Part shown: piece after piece, positions 23,980 through 32,416 of the stretch
How positions within the stretch are numbered: the stretch's first letter is position 1
Layout: each line of letters opens with the position of its first letter
Source: Streptomyces gardneri
Lineage (GTDB): Bacteria > Actinomycetota > Actinomycetes > Streptomycetales > Streptomycetaceae
Direction: 5' to 3'
Assembly (NCBI RefSeq): GCF_006539185.1
Contig: NZ_BJMN01000001.1
Location: 113,700-177,699 of the forward strand
DNA: 64,000 nucleotides
Notes under the pieces: model-generated
The model's input: only the letters and a program-made list of their open reading frames with translations
Told to the model about the DNA's origin: nothing
The model's database searches: none
Program-made: the position numbers and the translations under genes

Positions 23980-25266
23980 CTACGCGCCGCGCAGGTCCAC
24001 GATCCGCTTGATCTTGCCCACCGACCGTTCCAGCGTCTCCGGGTCGACCACCTCGACGCCGACCGACACCCCGATCCCGTCCTTGACCGCCGCCGCGATG
24101 GCCAGGGCCGCCGCCGCGCGCTGCTCGGCCGTCGCCTCCGCACGGGCCTCGGCCCGCACCGTCAGGGCGTCGAGCCGGCCCTCCCGGGTCAGCCGCAGCT
24201 GGAAGTGCGGGGCCACGGCCGGCGTGCGCAGGACGATCTCCTCGATCTGGGTGGGGAAGAGGTTCACCCCGCGCAGGATGATCATGTCGTCGCTGCGCCC
24301 GGTGACCTTCTCCATCCGCCGGAACACCCGCGCCGTCCCCGGCAGCAGCCGCGTCAGGTCGCGCGTCCGGTAGCGGATCACCGGCATCGCCTCCTTGGTG
24401 AGCGAGGTGAAGACGAGCTCGCCCTCCTCCCCGTCGGGCAGCACCTCGCCCGTGAAGGGATCCACGATCTCCGGGTAGAAGTGGTCCTCCCAGATGTGCA
24501 GCCCATCCTTCGTCTCCACGCACTCCTGCGCCACACCGGGACCGATCACCTCCGACAGCCCGTATATGTCGACCGCGTCGATGGCGAACCGCTCCTCGAT
24601 CTCCTTCCGCATCGCCTCCGTCCACGGCTCGGCGCCGAACACGCCCACCTTCAGGGAGGTGGAGCGCGGGTCCACGCCCTGCCGCTCGAACTCGTCGAGC
24701 AGCGTGAGCATGTACGAGGGGGTCACCATGATGATCTCGGGCCGGAAGTCCTGGATGAGCTGCACCTGCCGGGCCGTCATGCCGCCGGAGGCGGGGATCA
24801 CCGTGCACCCGAGGCGCTCCGCGCCGTAGTGGGCGCCGAGTCCGCCGGTGAACAGGCCGTATCCGTACGCGACATGGACCTTGTGGCCGGGGCGTGCCCC
24901 GGCGGCGCGCAGGGAGCGGGCCACCACGTCCGCCCAGGTGTCGAGGTCCCGGTCGGTGTAGCCGACCACGGTCGGCCGCCCGGTGGTGCCGCTGGAGGCG
25001 TGGACGCGCCGGATCCGGGACTGGTCGACGGCGAACATGCCGAAGGGGTAGTGGTCACGCAGGTCGGACTTGGCAGTGAAGGGGAAGCGGGCGAGGTCCG
25101 CGAGGGTGTGGCAGTCGTCGGGGGAGAGCCCGGCCGCGTCGAAGGACTGCCGGTAGAAGGGCACGTTCTCGTACGCGTGCCGCAGGGTCGCGCGCAGTCG
25201 CTCCAGCTGGAGCAGCGCCAGCTCCTCGCGCCCGAGCTGTTCGCCGCTGTCCAGAAGGTCCGTCAT
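23980..25266 (-). CDS. paaK: Phenylacetate-CoA ligase
   Basis: Activates phenylacetate to phenylacetyl-CoA with ATP. The 428-residue protein shows the PaaK-type P-loop H-A-S-S-G-T-T-G-R-P-T-V near residue 92, Y-G-Y-G-L-F-T-G-G-L-G, F-G-A-E-P-W-T-E, D-I-Y-G-L-S-E-V-I-G-P-G-V and the C-terminal G-R-S-D-D-M-I-I-L-R-G-V-N-L-F-P hinge. Length is as for PaaK of other bacteria. GGAGGAG precedes the ATG at 25266. The ring-epoxidation genes paaABCDE are not in the window, so this copy is an orphan ligase, perhaps with a thioesterase or VOC partner. A perfect palindrome 29-48 bases upstream of the start is probably its operator. Confidence 0.93.
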   Translation of the reverse strand: MTDLLDSGEQLGREELALLQLERLRATLRHAYENVPFYRQSFDAAGLSPDDCHTLADLARFPFTAKSDLRDHYPFGMFAVDQSRIRRVHASSGTTGRPTVVGYTDRDLDTWADVVARSLRAAGARPGHKVHVAYGYGLFTGGLGAHYGAERLGCTVIPASGGMTARQVQLIQDFRPEIIMVTPSYMLTLLDEFERQGVDPRSTSLKVGVFGAEPWTEAMRKEIEERFAIDAVDIYGLSEVIGPGVAQECVETKDGLHIWEDHFYPEIVDPFTGEVLPDGEEGELVFTSLTKEAMPVIRYRTRDLTRLLPGTARVFRRMEKVTGRSDDMIILRGVNLFPTQIEEIVLRTPAVAPHFQLRLTREGRLDALTVRAEARAEATAEQRAAAALAIAAAVKDGIGVSVGVEVVDPETLERSVGKIKRIVDLRGA

Positions 25267-25294
25267 GCGCCACTCCTCCGCAGTCGTAAAACGG

Positions 25295-25314
25295 ACTACC
25301 GATCATTCGGTAGT
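25295..25314. promoter_or_regulatory. Perfect palindrome upstream of paaK
   Basis: ACTACCGA (25295-25302), TCAT, TCGGTAGT (25307-25314). The site lies 29-48 bases upstream of the paaK start, where a repressor would block transcription. Half-sites ACCG...CGGT with flanking ACT/AGT resemble, from memory, operators of the TetR-type phenylacetate repressor PaaR of actinobacteria; no paaR gene is in the window. Confidence 0.65.
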
Positions 25315-25500
25315 TGCGTACGGGCCAGTAAACCCGGAGGCGCCCAGGGCTTGGCAAGGGGTGGGAGGGGGTCAATCCGAGTGCGCCCGTTCGCTCTCCC
25401 GGATGATGTAGTTCGCACTGATATCGCACCTTGGGGTGCTTTTGAGGTGAATGGTGTGCTCTTGTGGCGGTGTGCGGGAGAGAGTGGATCATCCGAGACC

Positions 25501-26070
25501 GTCCCGCGTCTCGCCTCTCCCACCTCCAGCTCCGGACGGACGGGCCCTGCCCGCGTGCCCGGCCGAAAGCGAAGTCTGCACGCCGGGCACGAGCAGCTCC
25601 CGCTCGTCCTGCGCCTGATCGAGAACACCGGGGTCGCGAAGCGGCATCTGGTGCAACCGATCGAGCGCACCCTCGCCCACCCCGGCTTCGAGGCGCGGAA
25701 CGCGCGGTACGAGAGCGAGGCCAAGGCGCGCGTCCCCGCCGTCGTCGAAGAGGCGCTCGAGGTCGGCAGCGTCACCGTCCGGGAAGGGGAGGCCGTCTAC
25801 GTCTTCTACCCCGCGGCCAACCGCGACCCGTCCGTCTACACCGAGCCCGACCGGCTCGACCTCGCGCGGAACGAGGCCCCCCACCTCGCCTTCGGTCACG
25901 GCGCCCACTACTGCGCGGGCGCCCAACTGGCCCGGATGGAGGCCGAGGTGATGCTCTCCACCTTCCTCACCCGCAACCCCGGCCTCGCCACGGCGGTGGA
26001 ACCCGAACGGATCGCCTGGCGCCGCGGAACGGTCAACAGAGGCCCGGTCGCCCTGCCCGTCACCTGGTGA
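25501..26070 (+). pseudogene. Chimeric remnant: type III polyketide synthase start fused to CYP158A-type P450 end
   Basis: One open frame joins two unrelated gene fragments. From 25579 the translation reads H-A-G-H-E-Q, R-L-I-E-N-T-G-V, H-L-V-Q-P-I-E-R-T-L-A-H-P-G-F and A-R-V-P-A-V-V-E-E-A-L, which is the N-terminal region (about residues 29-88) of an RppA-type 1,3,6,8-tetrahydroxynaphthalene synthase. From about 25759 it switches to the last third of a cytochrome P450: A-A-N-R-D-P-S-V-Y, the heme-loop F-G-H-G-A-H-Y-C-A-G and a terminal R-G-P-V-A-L-P-V-T-W, the ending typical of CYP158A biflaviolin synthases. rppA and CYP158A are adjacent in many streptomycetes, so this is best read as an internal deletion of that operon. 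No proper start codon or RppA active-site Cys, His or Asn remains; 25501-25578 may be a decayed N-terminus. Confidence 0.82.
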
Positions 26071-26146
26071 ATCCCGACCACCGCGGCCACCCTGGCCAGG
26101 CAAAACCTGTTGCCGGAGGGCCGGAACCGCTGCTGGAGTGACCCCC

Positions 26147-26923
26147 ATGGAACCTCAGCACCTGCGTGACCTCTACGACCGTCAACTGCGCCGCGAGGCA
26201 CGCCCCGACGGACCCGGCTGCCGCGTCGAGCGCGTCGGCCCCGTCGTCCGGCAGACCGGACCCGCACACGCCTGGAACGGCGTGCTCTGGTCCGGCCTCG
26301 ACGCCCCCGGGGCCGACGCCGCGATCGCCGCGCAGATCGCCCACTACCGCGCCGCCGGACTCTCCTTCGAATGGAAGCTGTACGGACACGACGGCCCCGC
26401 CGACCTCGCCGACCGGCTCCTCGCCGCCGGCTTCACCGCCGAGGACCCCGAGACCCTGATGGCCACCGAGGCCGCCGCCCTGCCCCAGGACGTGCCGCTC
26501 CCCGAAGGCGTCGAGCTCCACGCGGTCACCGACGAGGCCGGGGTGCGCCAGGTCGTCGAGGTCCACGAACGCGCCTTCGGCACCGACAGCTCCCACATCG
26601 GCCGCCAGCTCCTCGACCGCCTCGCCGCCGACCCCGACACGGTCACCGCCGTCGTCGCCGTCGCGTCCGGCGAACCCGTCAGCGCGGCCCGCCTCGAACT
26701 CTGCCCGGGCACCGACTTCGCCGGACTCTGGGGCGGCGGCACCGTCGAGGCCTGGCGGGGCCGCGGCCTCTACCGCGCGCTCGTCGCCCACCGCGCCCGC
26801 ATCGCCGCGGCCCGCGGCCACCGCTACGTCCAGGTCGACGCGGCGGACACGAGCCGCCCGATCCTCCAGCGCCTGGGCTTCCTGACGCTCTCGACGACGA
26901 CCCCGTACACGTACACCGTGTAG
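26147..26923 (+). CDS. GNAT-family N-acetyltransferase
   Basis: A 258-residue protein with a degenerate N-terminal half and a C-terminal GNAT domain (about residues 120-255). The acetyl-CoA pyrophosphate loop is W-R-G-R-G-L-Y-R-A-L near residue 208, preceded by the beta-4 strand G-G-G-T-V-E and followed by Y-V-Q-V-D-A-A-D-T-S-R-P-I-L-Q-R-L-G-F, the usual closing motif. It transfers an acetyl group from acetyl-CoA to an unknown amine. The ATG at 26147 has GGAG 9 bases upstream; the GTG at 26138 overlaps that Shine-Dalgarno sequence and is rejected. It ends 10 bases before the convergent P450 gene. Confidence 0.85.
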   Translation: MEPQHLRDLYDRQLRREARPDGPGCRVERVGPVVRQTGPAHAWNGVLWSGLDAPGADAAIAAQIAHYRAAGLSFEWKLYGHDGPADLADRLLAAGFTAEDPETLMATEAAALPQDVPLPEGVELHAVTDEAGVRQVVEVHERAFGTDSSHIGRQLLDRLAADPDTVTAVVAVASGEPVSAARLELCPGTDFAGLWGGGTVEAWRGRGLYRALVAHRARIAAARGHRYVQVDAADTSRPILQRLGFLTLSTTTPYTYTV

Positions 26924-26933
26924 ACGCAGCCGG

Positions 26934-28313
26934 TCAGGACCTCCCTTCTGCGGCGGGCACGGACGATGCGGGCGTCGCGGTCCGCGGTCGCGCCCGCATG
27001 TGCAGGTCGCGAAGCTCCAGCGTCACCGCCGCGGCGAGGCGGCCTCGGTGGCCCGGCACGTGCTCCAGACGCCAGCGGGCGGCGATGGTCGCGAGGGCGA
27101 GGGTGGCCTCGATCATGCTGAACGAGTCGCCGATGCACTTGCGGGCACCCGCGGCGAAGGGGAGGAAGGCGTGGCGGGGCGGCTGGGGGTGCGGGGCCGC
27201 CCAGCGATCGGGGGAGAAGACCTCGGGATCCTGGTAGAGGTCGGGCCGGTGGTGGATGAGGTAGGGGCTGTACGCGACGCTGGTCCCGGCCGGCAGCAGA
27301 TGCCCGCCGAGGTGCGTGTCGGCGGTGACCACGCGCGTGAAGAACCAGCCCGGCGGGCGTAGCCGGAGGGTTTCGGTGATGACGCGCTCGGTCAGCGGCA
27401 GGCGCGGCAGGTCGGCGTGGGTGGCCGGCGCACCGCCCAGGACGGCGTCGACCTCGGCGTGCAACCGCTGCTCGACCTCGGGGTGGCGGGCCACCAGATC
27501 CAGCGCCGAGGACAGCGTGGCGGCGGTGCTCTCGATGCCGGCCAGGACGAAGGAGACGACGGTGTCGGTGATCTCGGCACTGCTCATGCCGGGGCGATCG
27601 TCCTCGGGGTCGTGGGCCGCCACCAGGGCCGAGAGCAGGTCACCGTAGTCGGCGCCGTCGGCACGGCGCTCGGCGATGATGCGCTCGACGGTGCCGTGGA
27701 GGCGGGCGCGGGCCGCGAGGTGGGCGCGATTTCCGGGGGTGGGCAGGCGATCCAGCGGCGGGATCAGGAACATGCGCTGGTAGAGGCTCTTGACCACGGT
27801 GGTGACATCGGCGGTGAGCCGGCCGTGCGCCGTCGCGGGCAGAGCGTCGGAGAAGAGCGTGGCGGTGATGATCCTGGAGCTCGTCGCCATCATCTCGGCG
27901 GGCACGTCGAGGACCTGGCCGGGACTCCAGGAATCGGTCGCCTCCTGTACGCAACCGGTCATGGCCCGTGCGTAGTCCGGCAGCCGGGCCTGGTGGAAGG
28001 CGGGCTGGGACAGCCGCCGCAGCCGGCGGTGCGCCTGGTGCGGGCAGGAGACCACGCCGTCGCCGATCACTTCGCGCAGGCGGTCGTAGAGCGGGCCGCC
28101 CTTGTCGAAGACGCGGTCGTCCAGCAGGGCTCGCCGGGTCAGTTCCGGATCGCAGATCACGATCATGCTGAGGGGACCGAGGCGGACGCGGACCAGCTCG
28201 CCGAGGGCGGGCAGCGAGTTCAGGAAGGCCAGGGGATCCCGCAGCAGCGGTACGACGTGCCCGATCAGGGGCAGCGCACGGGGAGCGGTGGGGATCGAGG
28301 GGAAATCCTTCAT
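26934..28313 (-). CDS. Cytochrome P450, terpene-oxygenase-like class
   Basis: A 459-residue heme monooxygenase. Visible are the N-terminal proline-rich P-R-A-L-P-L-I-G-H, the I-helix oxygen-activation motif A-G-I-E-S-T, the K-helix E-T-L-R, a P-D-R-W meander and the heme loop F-A-A-G-A-R-K-C-I-G-D-S-F, with Cys as thiolate ligand. It is longer than typical soluble streptomycete P450s (about 400) and resembles the pentalenene oxygenase PtlI and albaflavenone-type CYP170 enzymes. No terpene cyclase adjoins it; the only one in the window is geosmin synthase 18 kb away. Electron-transfer partners are not encoded nearby. The start at 28313 has AAGAGGAG about 12 bases upstream. Confidence 0.9.
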   Translation of the reverse strand: MKDFPSIPTAPRALPLIGHVVPLLRDPLAFLNSLPALGELVRVRLGPLSMIVICDPELTRRALLDDRVFDKGGPLYDRLREVIGDGVVSCPHQAHRRLRRLSQPAFHQARLPDYARAMTGCVQEATDSWSPGQVLDVPAEMMATSSRIITATLFSDALPATAHGRLTADVTTVVKSLYQRMFLIPPLDRLPTPGNRAHLAARARLHGTVERIIAERRADGADYGDLLSALVAAHDPEDDRPGMSSAEITDTVVSFVLAGIESTAATLSSALDLVARHPEVEQRLHAEVDAVLGGAPATHADLPRLPLTERVITETLRLRPPGWFFTRVVTADTHLGGHLLPAGTSVAYSPYLIHHRPDLYQDPEVFSPDRWAAPHPQPPRHAFLPFAAGARKCIGDSFSMIEATLALATIAARWRLEHVPGHRGRLAAAVTLELRDLHMRARPRTATPASSVPAAEGRS

Positions 28314-28635
28314 GACGCGCCACGGCTCCTCTTGGCGGGCCCCATCGTCGGGCGACCCCCCTGCTGAGGGTCTATCCCGCTGGCGGTCCGGCCGATCCGA
28401 ACGTCGCCGGAGCCGTACGGCCACGTCGGGTCCACCCCGACCACGTCCCGCATCTCGGTGTATTTAGCGCAGGGCCTGTGGGCCGGCAAGTGCCAGGTCG
28501 GGGAAGCGGCAGGTCAGCGACGGTCACCCGGATCATCGCCAGGTTGACGGCGACGGGCCGTGGTGACCCCGCCCTCCTCGGGTGTCCTGTATGCGTCGTC
28601 GCTGGTCGCGACTCTGACTGAGCCTCAATTGATCT

Positions 28636-28665
28636 TTGACGCTGCCGAATTGGGGCGGATAACGT
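28636..28665 (+). promoter_or_regulatory. Candidate promoter for the ricin-domain gene
   Basis: TTGACG (28636-28641) and TAACGT (28660-28665) are separated by 18 bases and lie 65 bases before the chosen GTG start. They fit a vegetative HrdB-type promoter. The rest of the 417-base gap between 28314 and 28730 contains the P450 promoter region on the other strand and no gene that I can support. Confidence 0.5.
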
Positions 28666-28730
28666 CCACATGTTCTTCACGAACACGGGGGCGTGAGCAC
28701 ATGCCCGTAGTCTCTCTTCCTGGAGCGAAT

Positions 28731-30689
28731 GTGCGTACGGTTGGAAGGCTGGCGTTGCCGCTTGCGGCGTTGCTGGCGATACCTGTTGTGGTCGGTTCCG
28801 TGCCGGCTTCCGCTGCGGAGGCCGCACCGCCGTTGGCGGTCGAGTCCTTCGCCTACCCGGGGGCCGCGGAGATCCTCGCGGAGCAGGCGGTGACGTTGAA
28901 GGCGGGCGACGGCAACATCCTGCTCGCGGACTGCTCCTCGGAGCCGAACCTGGTGCAGGTGGTGCGCCGGGACGCGTCGCCCGCGACGGTCTGTTTCAAG
29001 GTCAGCGGCGCGTCCGGCTACCTGGCGTTGGAGATCGCGAAGGTCGTCAGGATCAAGGGCGACAACCATGCGATGAAGGCGACGCTGAACAGGGCCGGAA
29101 CGGTCAGCAGTGTCGACATCGCGAAGAACGACTGGACGCCTGTCGGCGAGGGCGACCCCCAGCCGGCGGGGGACGGGACCACCCTCCTGGAGCTGACCGC
29201 CGGGGGTGCTCCGTCCGAGCCCGTCGTGACCACGGATGTCCCGGCCGTCGGGCGGCTGACCGTCGGTCCCGCCGGGCGGGAAGGCTCGCGCCGGTGCACC
29301 GCCAGCCTGGTCGACCCGCTCTGGGCGCTCACCTCCGCGGGCTGCTTCACCGACGACCCCACCTCGCTCGCCGCGGGTGCGCCCTCGGTCAGGAGCACGT
29401 TCACCGCCGGTGGCCGCACGGTCGAGATCGCGGAGCTCGTTCCCCGTTCGGACCGGGACGCCCTGATGGTCCGTCTGGCCACGCCGGTCACGGGCATCAC
29501 CCCGCTCAAGCTCGCCGCCACCGCCCCGACCGGCGGTGAGTACCTGCGGGTGGCCGGGCTCGGCCGCACCGCCACCGAGTGGAACCCGGCCAAGGCCCAT
29601 GCCGGCACCTACACCGTCGGCAGTGTCACCGCCACCGGCATCGACACCGCGCCCGGCGCGGGCTCGGCCGCGATCTGCGCCGGCGACGCCGGTGCCCCAC
29701 TGCTGCGCGAGGCCGGCGGCACCACCCGGATCGCGGGCATCGTCTCCCGTGCGTGGCAGGGCGGCTGCCTGGGTACCGCAGCCGACGAGACCCGTACCGA
29801 CGCCCGGAGCGTCCGCGTCGACGGTCTGGACGAGTGGATCGGCGCCCAGACCGGCCGCAGCTTCACGATCGTCAACCCGGCCGGCGAGCGCTGCCTGAAC
29901 CTGTCCGGTGTCGGCCCGTGGGGCAACCTGACGCCCGTCATCCTCTTCGACTGCGCGCTGGGCGCCCCCAACGAGCAGTTCCAGATCACCACGGACGGTC
30001 AGATCCGGAACCCCGCCTCCGGCCGCTGCCTGAACCTCGAGGGCGCCGGCGGCTGGACCAACGGCACCCGGGTCATCCTGTTCGACTGCCAGGACATCGT
30101 GAACGAGAAGTTCGAGTGGACCGCCGACGGTCAGATCCGCAACGCCGCCTCCGGCCGTTGCCTGAACCTCGAGGGCGCCGCCGGCTGGACCAACGGCACC
30201 CGGCTCATCCTGTGGGAGTGCCTCGGCGGGGTGAACGAGAAGTTCAAGCTGGTCCCGGAGGACCAGGCGCCGAACCCGATCGGCCGGATCCTCAACCCGC
30301 AGACCGGGAAGTGCCTGAACCTCGAGGGCGGGGGCCCCTGGGACAACGGCAACAGGGTCATCCTGTGGGACTGCACGGTCGGTGCGCAGAACGAGCTGTT
30401 CCAGCTGACGGCCGACGGACAGATCCGGAACCCCGCCTCCGGGCGCTGCCTGAACCTGGAAGGCGCCGGTGGCTGGACCAACGGCACCCGGGTCATCCTC
30501 TGGGACTGCCAGGACGTGGTGAACGAGAAGTTCGAGTGGACCGCCGACGGTCAGATCCGCAACGACGCCTCCGGCCGTTGCCTGAACCTTGAGGGCGCCG
30601 GTGGCTGGGCCAACGGCACCCGGGTCATTCTGTGGGACTGCGAGGACGTGGTGAACGAGAAGTTCAAGCTGGTCTCCGTCGGCGGCTGA
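28731..30689 (+). CDS. Secreted trypsin-fold pseudoprotease with two ricin-type lectin domains
   Basis: A 652-residue secreted protein. GTG at 28731 with GGAG 5 bases upstream opens a textbook signal peptide (R-T-V-G-R, then a hydrophobic core ending A-S-A); an ATG at 28701 lacks a good site. After an unassigned domain (about residues 30-165) comes a chymotrypsin-fold domain (about 165-375) whose catalytic triad is broken: the His of the T-A-A-H-C motif is Gly204 (T-S-A-G-C-F) and the Ser of G-D-S-G-G-P is Ala320 (G-D-A-G-A-P), while the Asp is kept at 243. Residues about 378-652 are two beta-trefoil ricin-B domains of three lobes each (C-L-N-L-E-G, I-L-W-D-C). It probably binds glycans or protein without cleaving. 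Confidence 0.85.
   Translation: MRTVGRLALPLAALLAIPVVVGSVPASAAEAAPPLAVESFAYPGAAEILAEQAVTLKAGDGNILLADCSSEPNLVQVVRRDASPATVCFKVSGASGYLALEIAKVVRIKGDNHAMKATLNRAGTVSSVDIAKNDWTPVGEGDPQPAGDGTTLLELTAGGAPSEPVVTTDVPAVGRLTVGPAGREGSRRCTASLVDPLWALTSAGCFTDDPTSLAAGAPSVRSTFTAGGRTVEIAELVPRSDRDALMVRLATPVTGITPLKLAATAPTGGEYLRVAGLGRTATEWNPAKAHAGTYTVGSVTATGIDTAPGAGSAAICAGDAGAPLLREAGGTTRIAGIVSRAWQGGCLGTAADETRTDARSVRVDGLDEWIGAQTGRSFTIVNPAGERCLNLSGVGPWGNLTPVILFDCALGAPNEQFQITTDGQIRNPASGRCLNLEGAGGWTNGTRVILFDCQDIVNEKFEWTADGQIRNAASGRCLNLEGAAGWTNGTRLILWECLGGVNEKFKLVPEDQAPNPIGRILNPQTGKCLNLEGGGPWDNGNRVILWDCTVGAQNELFQLTADGQIRNPASGRCLNLEGAGGWTNGTRVILWDCQDVVNEKFEWTADGQIRNDASGRCLNLEGAGGWANGTRVILWDCEDVVNEKFKLVSVGG
29862..30689 (+). 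repeat. Tandem duplication encoding the two ricin domains
   Basis: The lobe-start codons of the two domains are offset by 420 bases: 29862/30282, 29994/30414 and 30126/30546. Within each domain the second and third lobes are 132 bases apart and nearly identical over long runs. Recent duplication or ongoing gene conversion is likely. Confidence 0.75.
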
Positions 30690-30708
30690 CACCGCCGCAC
30701 CTCCCTCG

Positions 30709-30740
30709 CACCACGGCCTCGCGTCGGCAGGGCCGTGGTG
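30709..30740 (+). terminator. Hairpin after the ricin-domain gene
   Basis: Arms CACCACGGCC (30709-30718) and GGCCGTGGTG (30731-30740) with a 12-base loop. A second perfect hairpin, CGGCCGCTTC (30771-30780) and GAAGCGGCCG (30787-30796), follows 31 bases later, just before the next gene. Confidence 0.65.
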
Positions 30741-30823
30741 ACCGCGTGCGGATACGCCGGGGAACGGGGCCGGCCGCTTCAGGACCGAAGCGGCCGCCCC
30801 GGGCCCTGGCGCACCATGGTGGT

Positions 30824-31411
30824 GTGGACACGGACACCCCGCACGGCGACAGCGCCGAGCGGCCCGGTGCGCTCGGCAGCCCGCCGACGCCCCGCACCGC
30901 CGTGGCGTGGCTCCCGCCGGCGGAGCTGTGGCCCGCGATCCAGCGGATCCGTGAGGTGCACGACCGGCAGATCGGTCGCTGGCCGCCGCACGTGAACCTG
31001 CTCTTCGGCTTCGTCCCTGAGACGGACTTCGACCGGGCGGCTCCGCTGCTGGCCGCCGCCGCGGCCGAGGTTGCGCCGTTCACCGCCCGGCTCAGCGGTG
31101 TGCGCAGCTTCGGGCACCGCCACGACGCCACCCTGTGGCTCGATCCGGCGGCGGCCGGCCCCGAGCCCTGGGAGGAGCTGTACGACGCGCTGCTACGCCG
31201 CTTCCCCCGCTGCCAGGGCCGCGCCGCCGGCTTCACCCCGCATCTCTCGCTGGGCCGGAGCAGGACTCCGCGCCGACTCGCTCCCGAGCTGGCCGGCCGG
31301 CTGGGCACGATGCCGGCCCGCGTCGAGGAGGTCGTCGTGCTGTCGCGCCGGGAGGACGGCCCCATGCGGCCCCGACTCGTCTTCGGGCTCGGGAGGGCCG
31401 ACGTACGGTGA
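30824..31411 (+). CDS. 2'-5' RNA ligase-like 2H phosphoesterase
   Basis: A 195-residue protein with two H-x-[T/S/N] motifs: [11 protein letters not shown] near residue 49 and F-T-P-H-L-S-L-G near residue 140. In the 2H superfamily the two histidines act on 2'-5' or 2',3'-cyclic phosphodiester bonds of RNA or nucleotides. The first motif has Asn where Thr is commonest, which is found in one bacterial subfamily. The GTG start at 30824 is chosen for length; it lies directly after a strong hairpin, and the Shine-Dalgarno sequence is weak. It is a single gene, ending 44 bases before the convergent pentapeptide-repeat gene. Function in the cell is unknown. Confidence 0.75.
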   Translation: MDTDTPHGDSAERPGALGSPPTPRTAVAWLPPAELWPAIQRIREVHDRQIGRWPPHVNLLFGFVPETDFDRAAPLLAAAAAEVAPFTARLSGVRSFGHRHDATLWLDPAAAGPEPWEELYDALLRRFPRCQGRAAGFTPHLSLGRSRTPRRLAPELAGRLGTMPARVEEVVVLSRREDGPMRPRLVFGLGRADVR

Positions 31412-31455
31412 CCCCCTAGACGGATCCTGCAGGTCGGAGCGCGCTGGGGCCTCGG

Positions 31456-32292
31456 TCAGGGTGTCCAGTGCGTGGGCCGGTCGAAGCCGTCCGGGAGGCG
31501 GGTCGCCGCGTTTCCGCGGGCCGAGTTCAGCTGCGGCTGCGTGAGGAAGAGCGCGCCGGTCAGGTCCGCGCCCGACAGGTCGGCGTCCCGCAGGTCCGCC
31601 CCGATGAGGTCGGTGAGCGTCAGGTCGGCCCCCGTCAGGTCGGCGGCGATCAGGAGCGCCCCGCGCAGGTCCGCGCCCCGCAGCTTCGCCCCGCGCAGCC
31701 GCTTGCCGATCAGGTCGGCCCCCCGGCGGCTCTTCGGCTTGCCGCCGGCCGTCGCCCGGACCAGTTCGCTGGTCCGCAGGAGCAGGGGGTTCACCTCGGC
31801 CCGTACGGGCGCCACGTCGAGCTTCTCCAGCGCGTCGGGCGTTCCCCCGGTCAGCTCCTCGACCCGGGCGAGCGCCGCGCGCAGCTCGGCGTGGAGCGGC
31901 CGGGCGGCCGGCAGCGCCAGGGCCTCGGTGAGGTAGCGCAGCAGCTCGTGGAGCTGGCGTACGACGGGGAACACCTCGTACATCTGGCGCGCGGTCTCCG
32001 GCGCCTCGCGCCAGGACACCCCGCCGAACGTCACCTGGGAGACCTGCTGGCCCGCGCCGAAGCAGTCGTACACCGTGCAGCCCTGGAAGCCACTGGGCCG
32101 CAGCCGCGTGTGGATGCCGCAGCGGAAGTCCTCCTGGAGGTTGCGGCAGGGCTCACCGGACGACTTGTTCACGGCGAAGTCCGCCGACTTCGCGAAGGGC
32201 AGCGCCACGCAGCACAGTCCGAAGCAGTTGGCGCAGTCGCCGCGCAGCGCGGAATCCCGGGTCTCGGGCACGGTGGAACGGTTCCTTCGCAT
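31456..32292 (-). CDS. Cysteine-cluster protein with C-terminal pentapeptide repeats
   Basis: A 278-residue protein. The N-terminus carries a cysteine cluster, G-D-C-A-N-C-F-G-L-C-C, followed by C-R-N-L, F-R-C-G-I and Y-D-C-F-G, suggesting a metal or Fe-S site as in YkgJ-like proteins. A helical middle (about 95-190) precedes about fourteen A-D-L-x-x type pentapeptide units (G-A-D-L-R, G-A-D-L-T, D-A-D-L-S), which should form a right-handed quadrilateral beta-helix. Some pentapeptide proteins mimic DNA and protect gyrase, but this short array with a cysteine head is a different architecture and its role is unknown. Start at 32292 follows family-like context; the Shine-Dalgarno sequence is poor. 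Confidence 0.75.
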   Translation of the reverse strand: MRRNRSTVPETRDSALRGDCANCFGLCCVALPFAKSADFAVNKSSGEPCRNLQEDFRCGIHTRLRPSGFQGCTVYDCFGAGQQVSQVTFGGVSWREAPETARQMYEVFPVVRQLHELLRYLTEALALPAARPLHAELRAALARVEELTGGTPDALEKLDVAPVRAEVNPLLLRTSELVRATAGGKPKSRRGADLIGKRLRGAKLRGADLRGALLIAADLTGADLTLTDLIGADLRDADLSGADLTGALFLTQPQLNSARGNAATRLPDGFDRPTHWTP

Positions 32293-32416
32293 GTCGGGGA
32301 CGGTCCGTCCACCGTATCGCGCGCTCCCTGGGCGTCCCGCAATTTCTCCCGCCCGTTCCGCAGCCCTCGGCGAAATCCGTTGCGAAGATCGACAACGGGT
32401 CGTGAAGATCGGCGGC

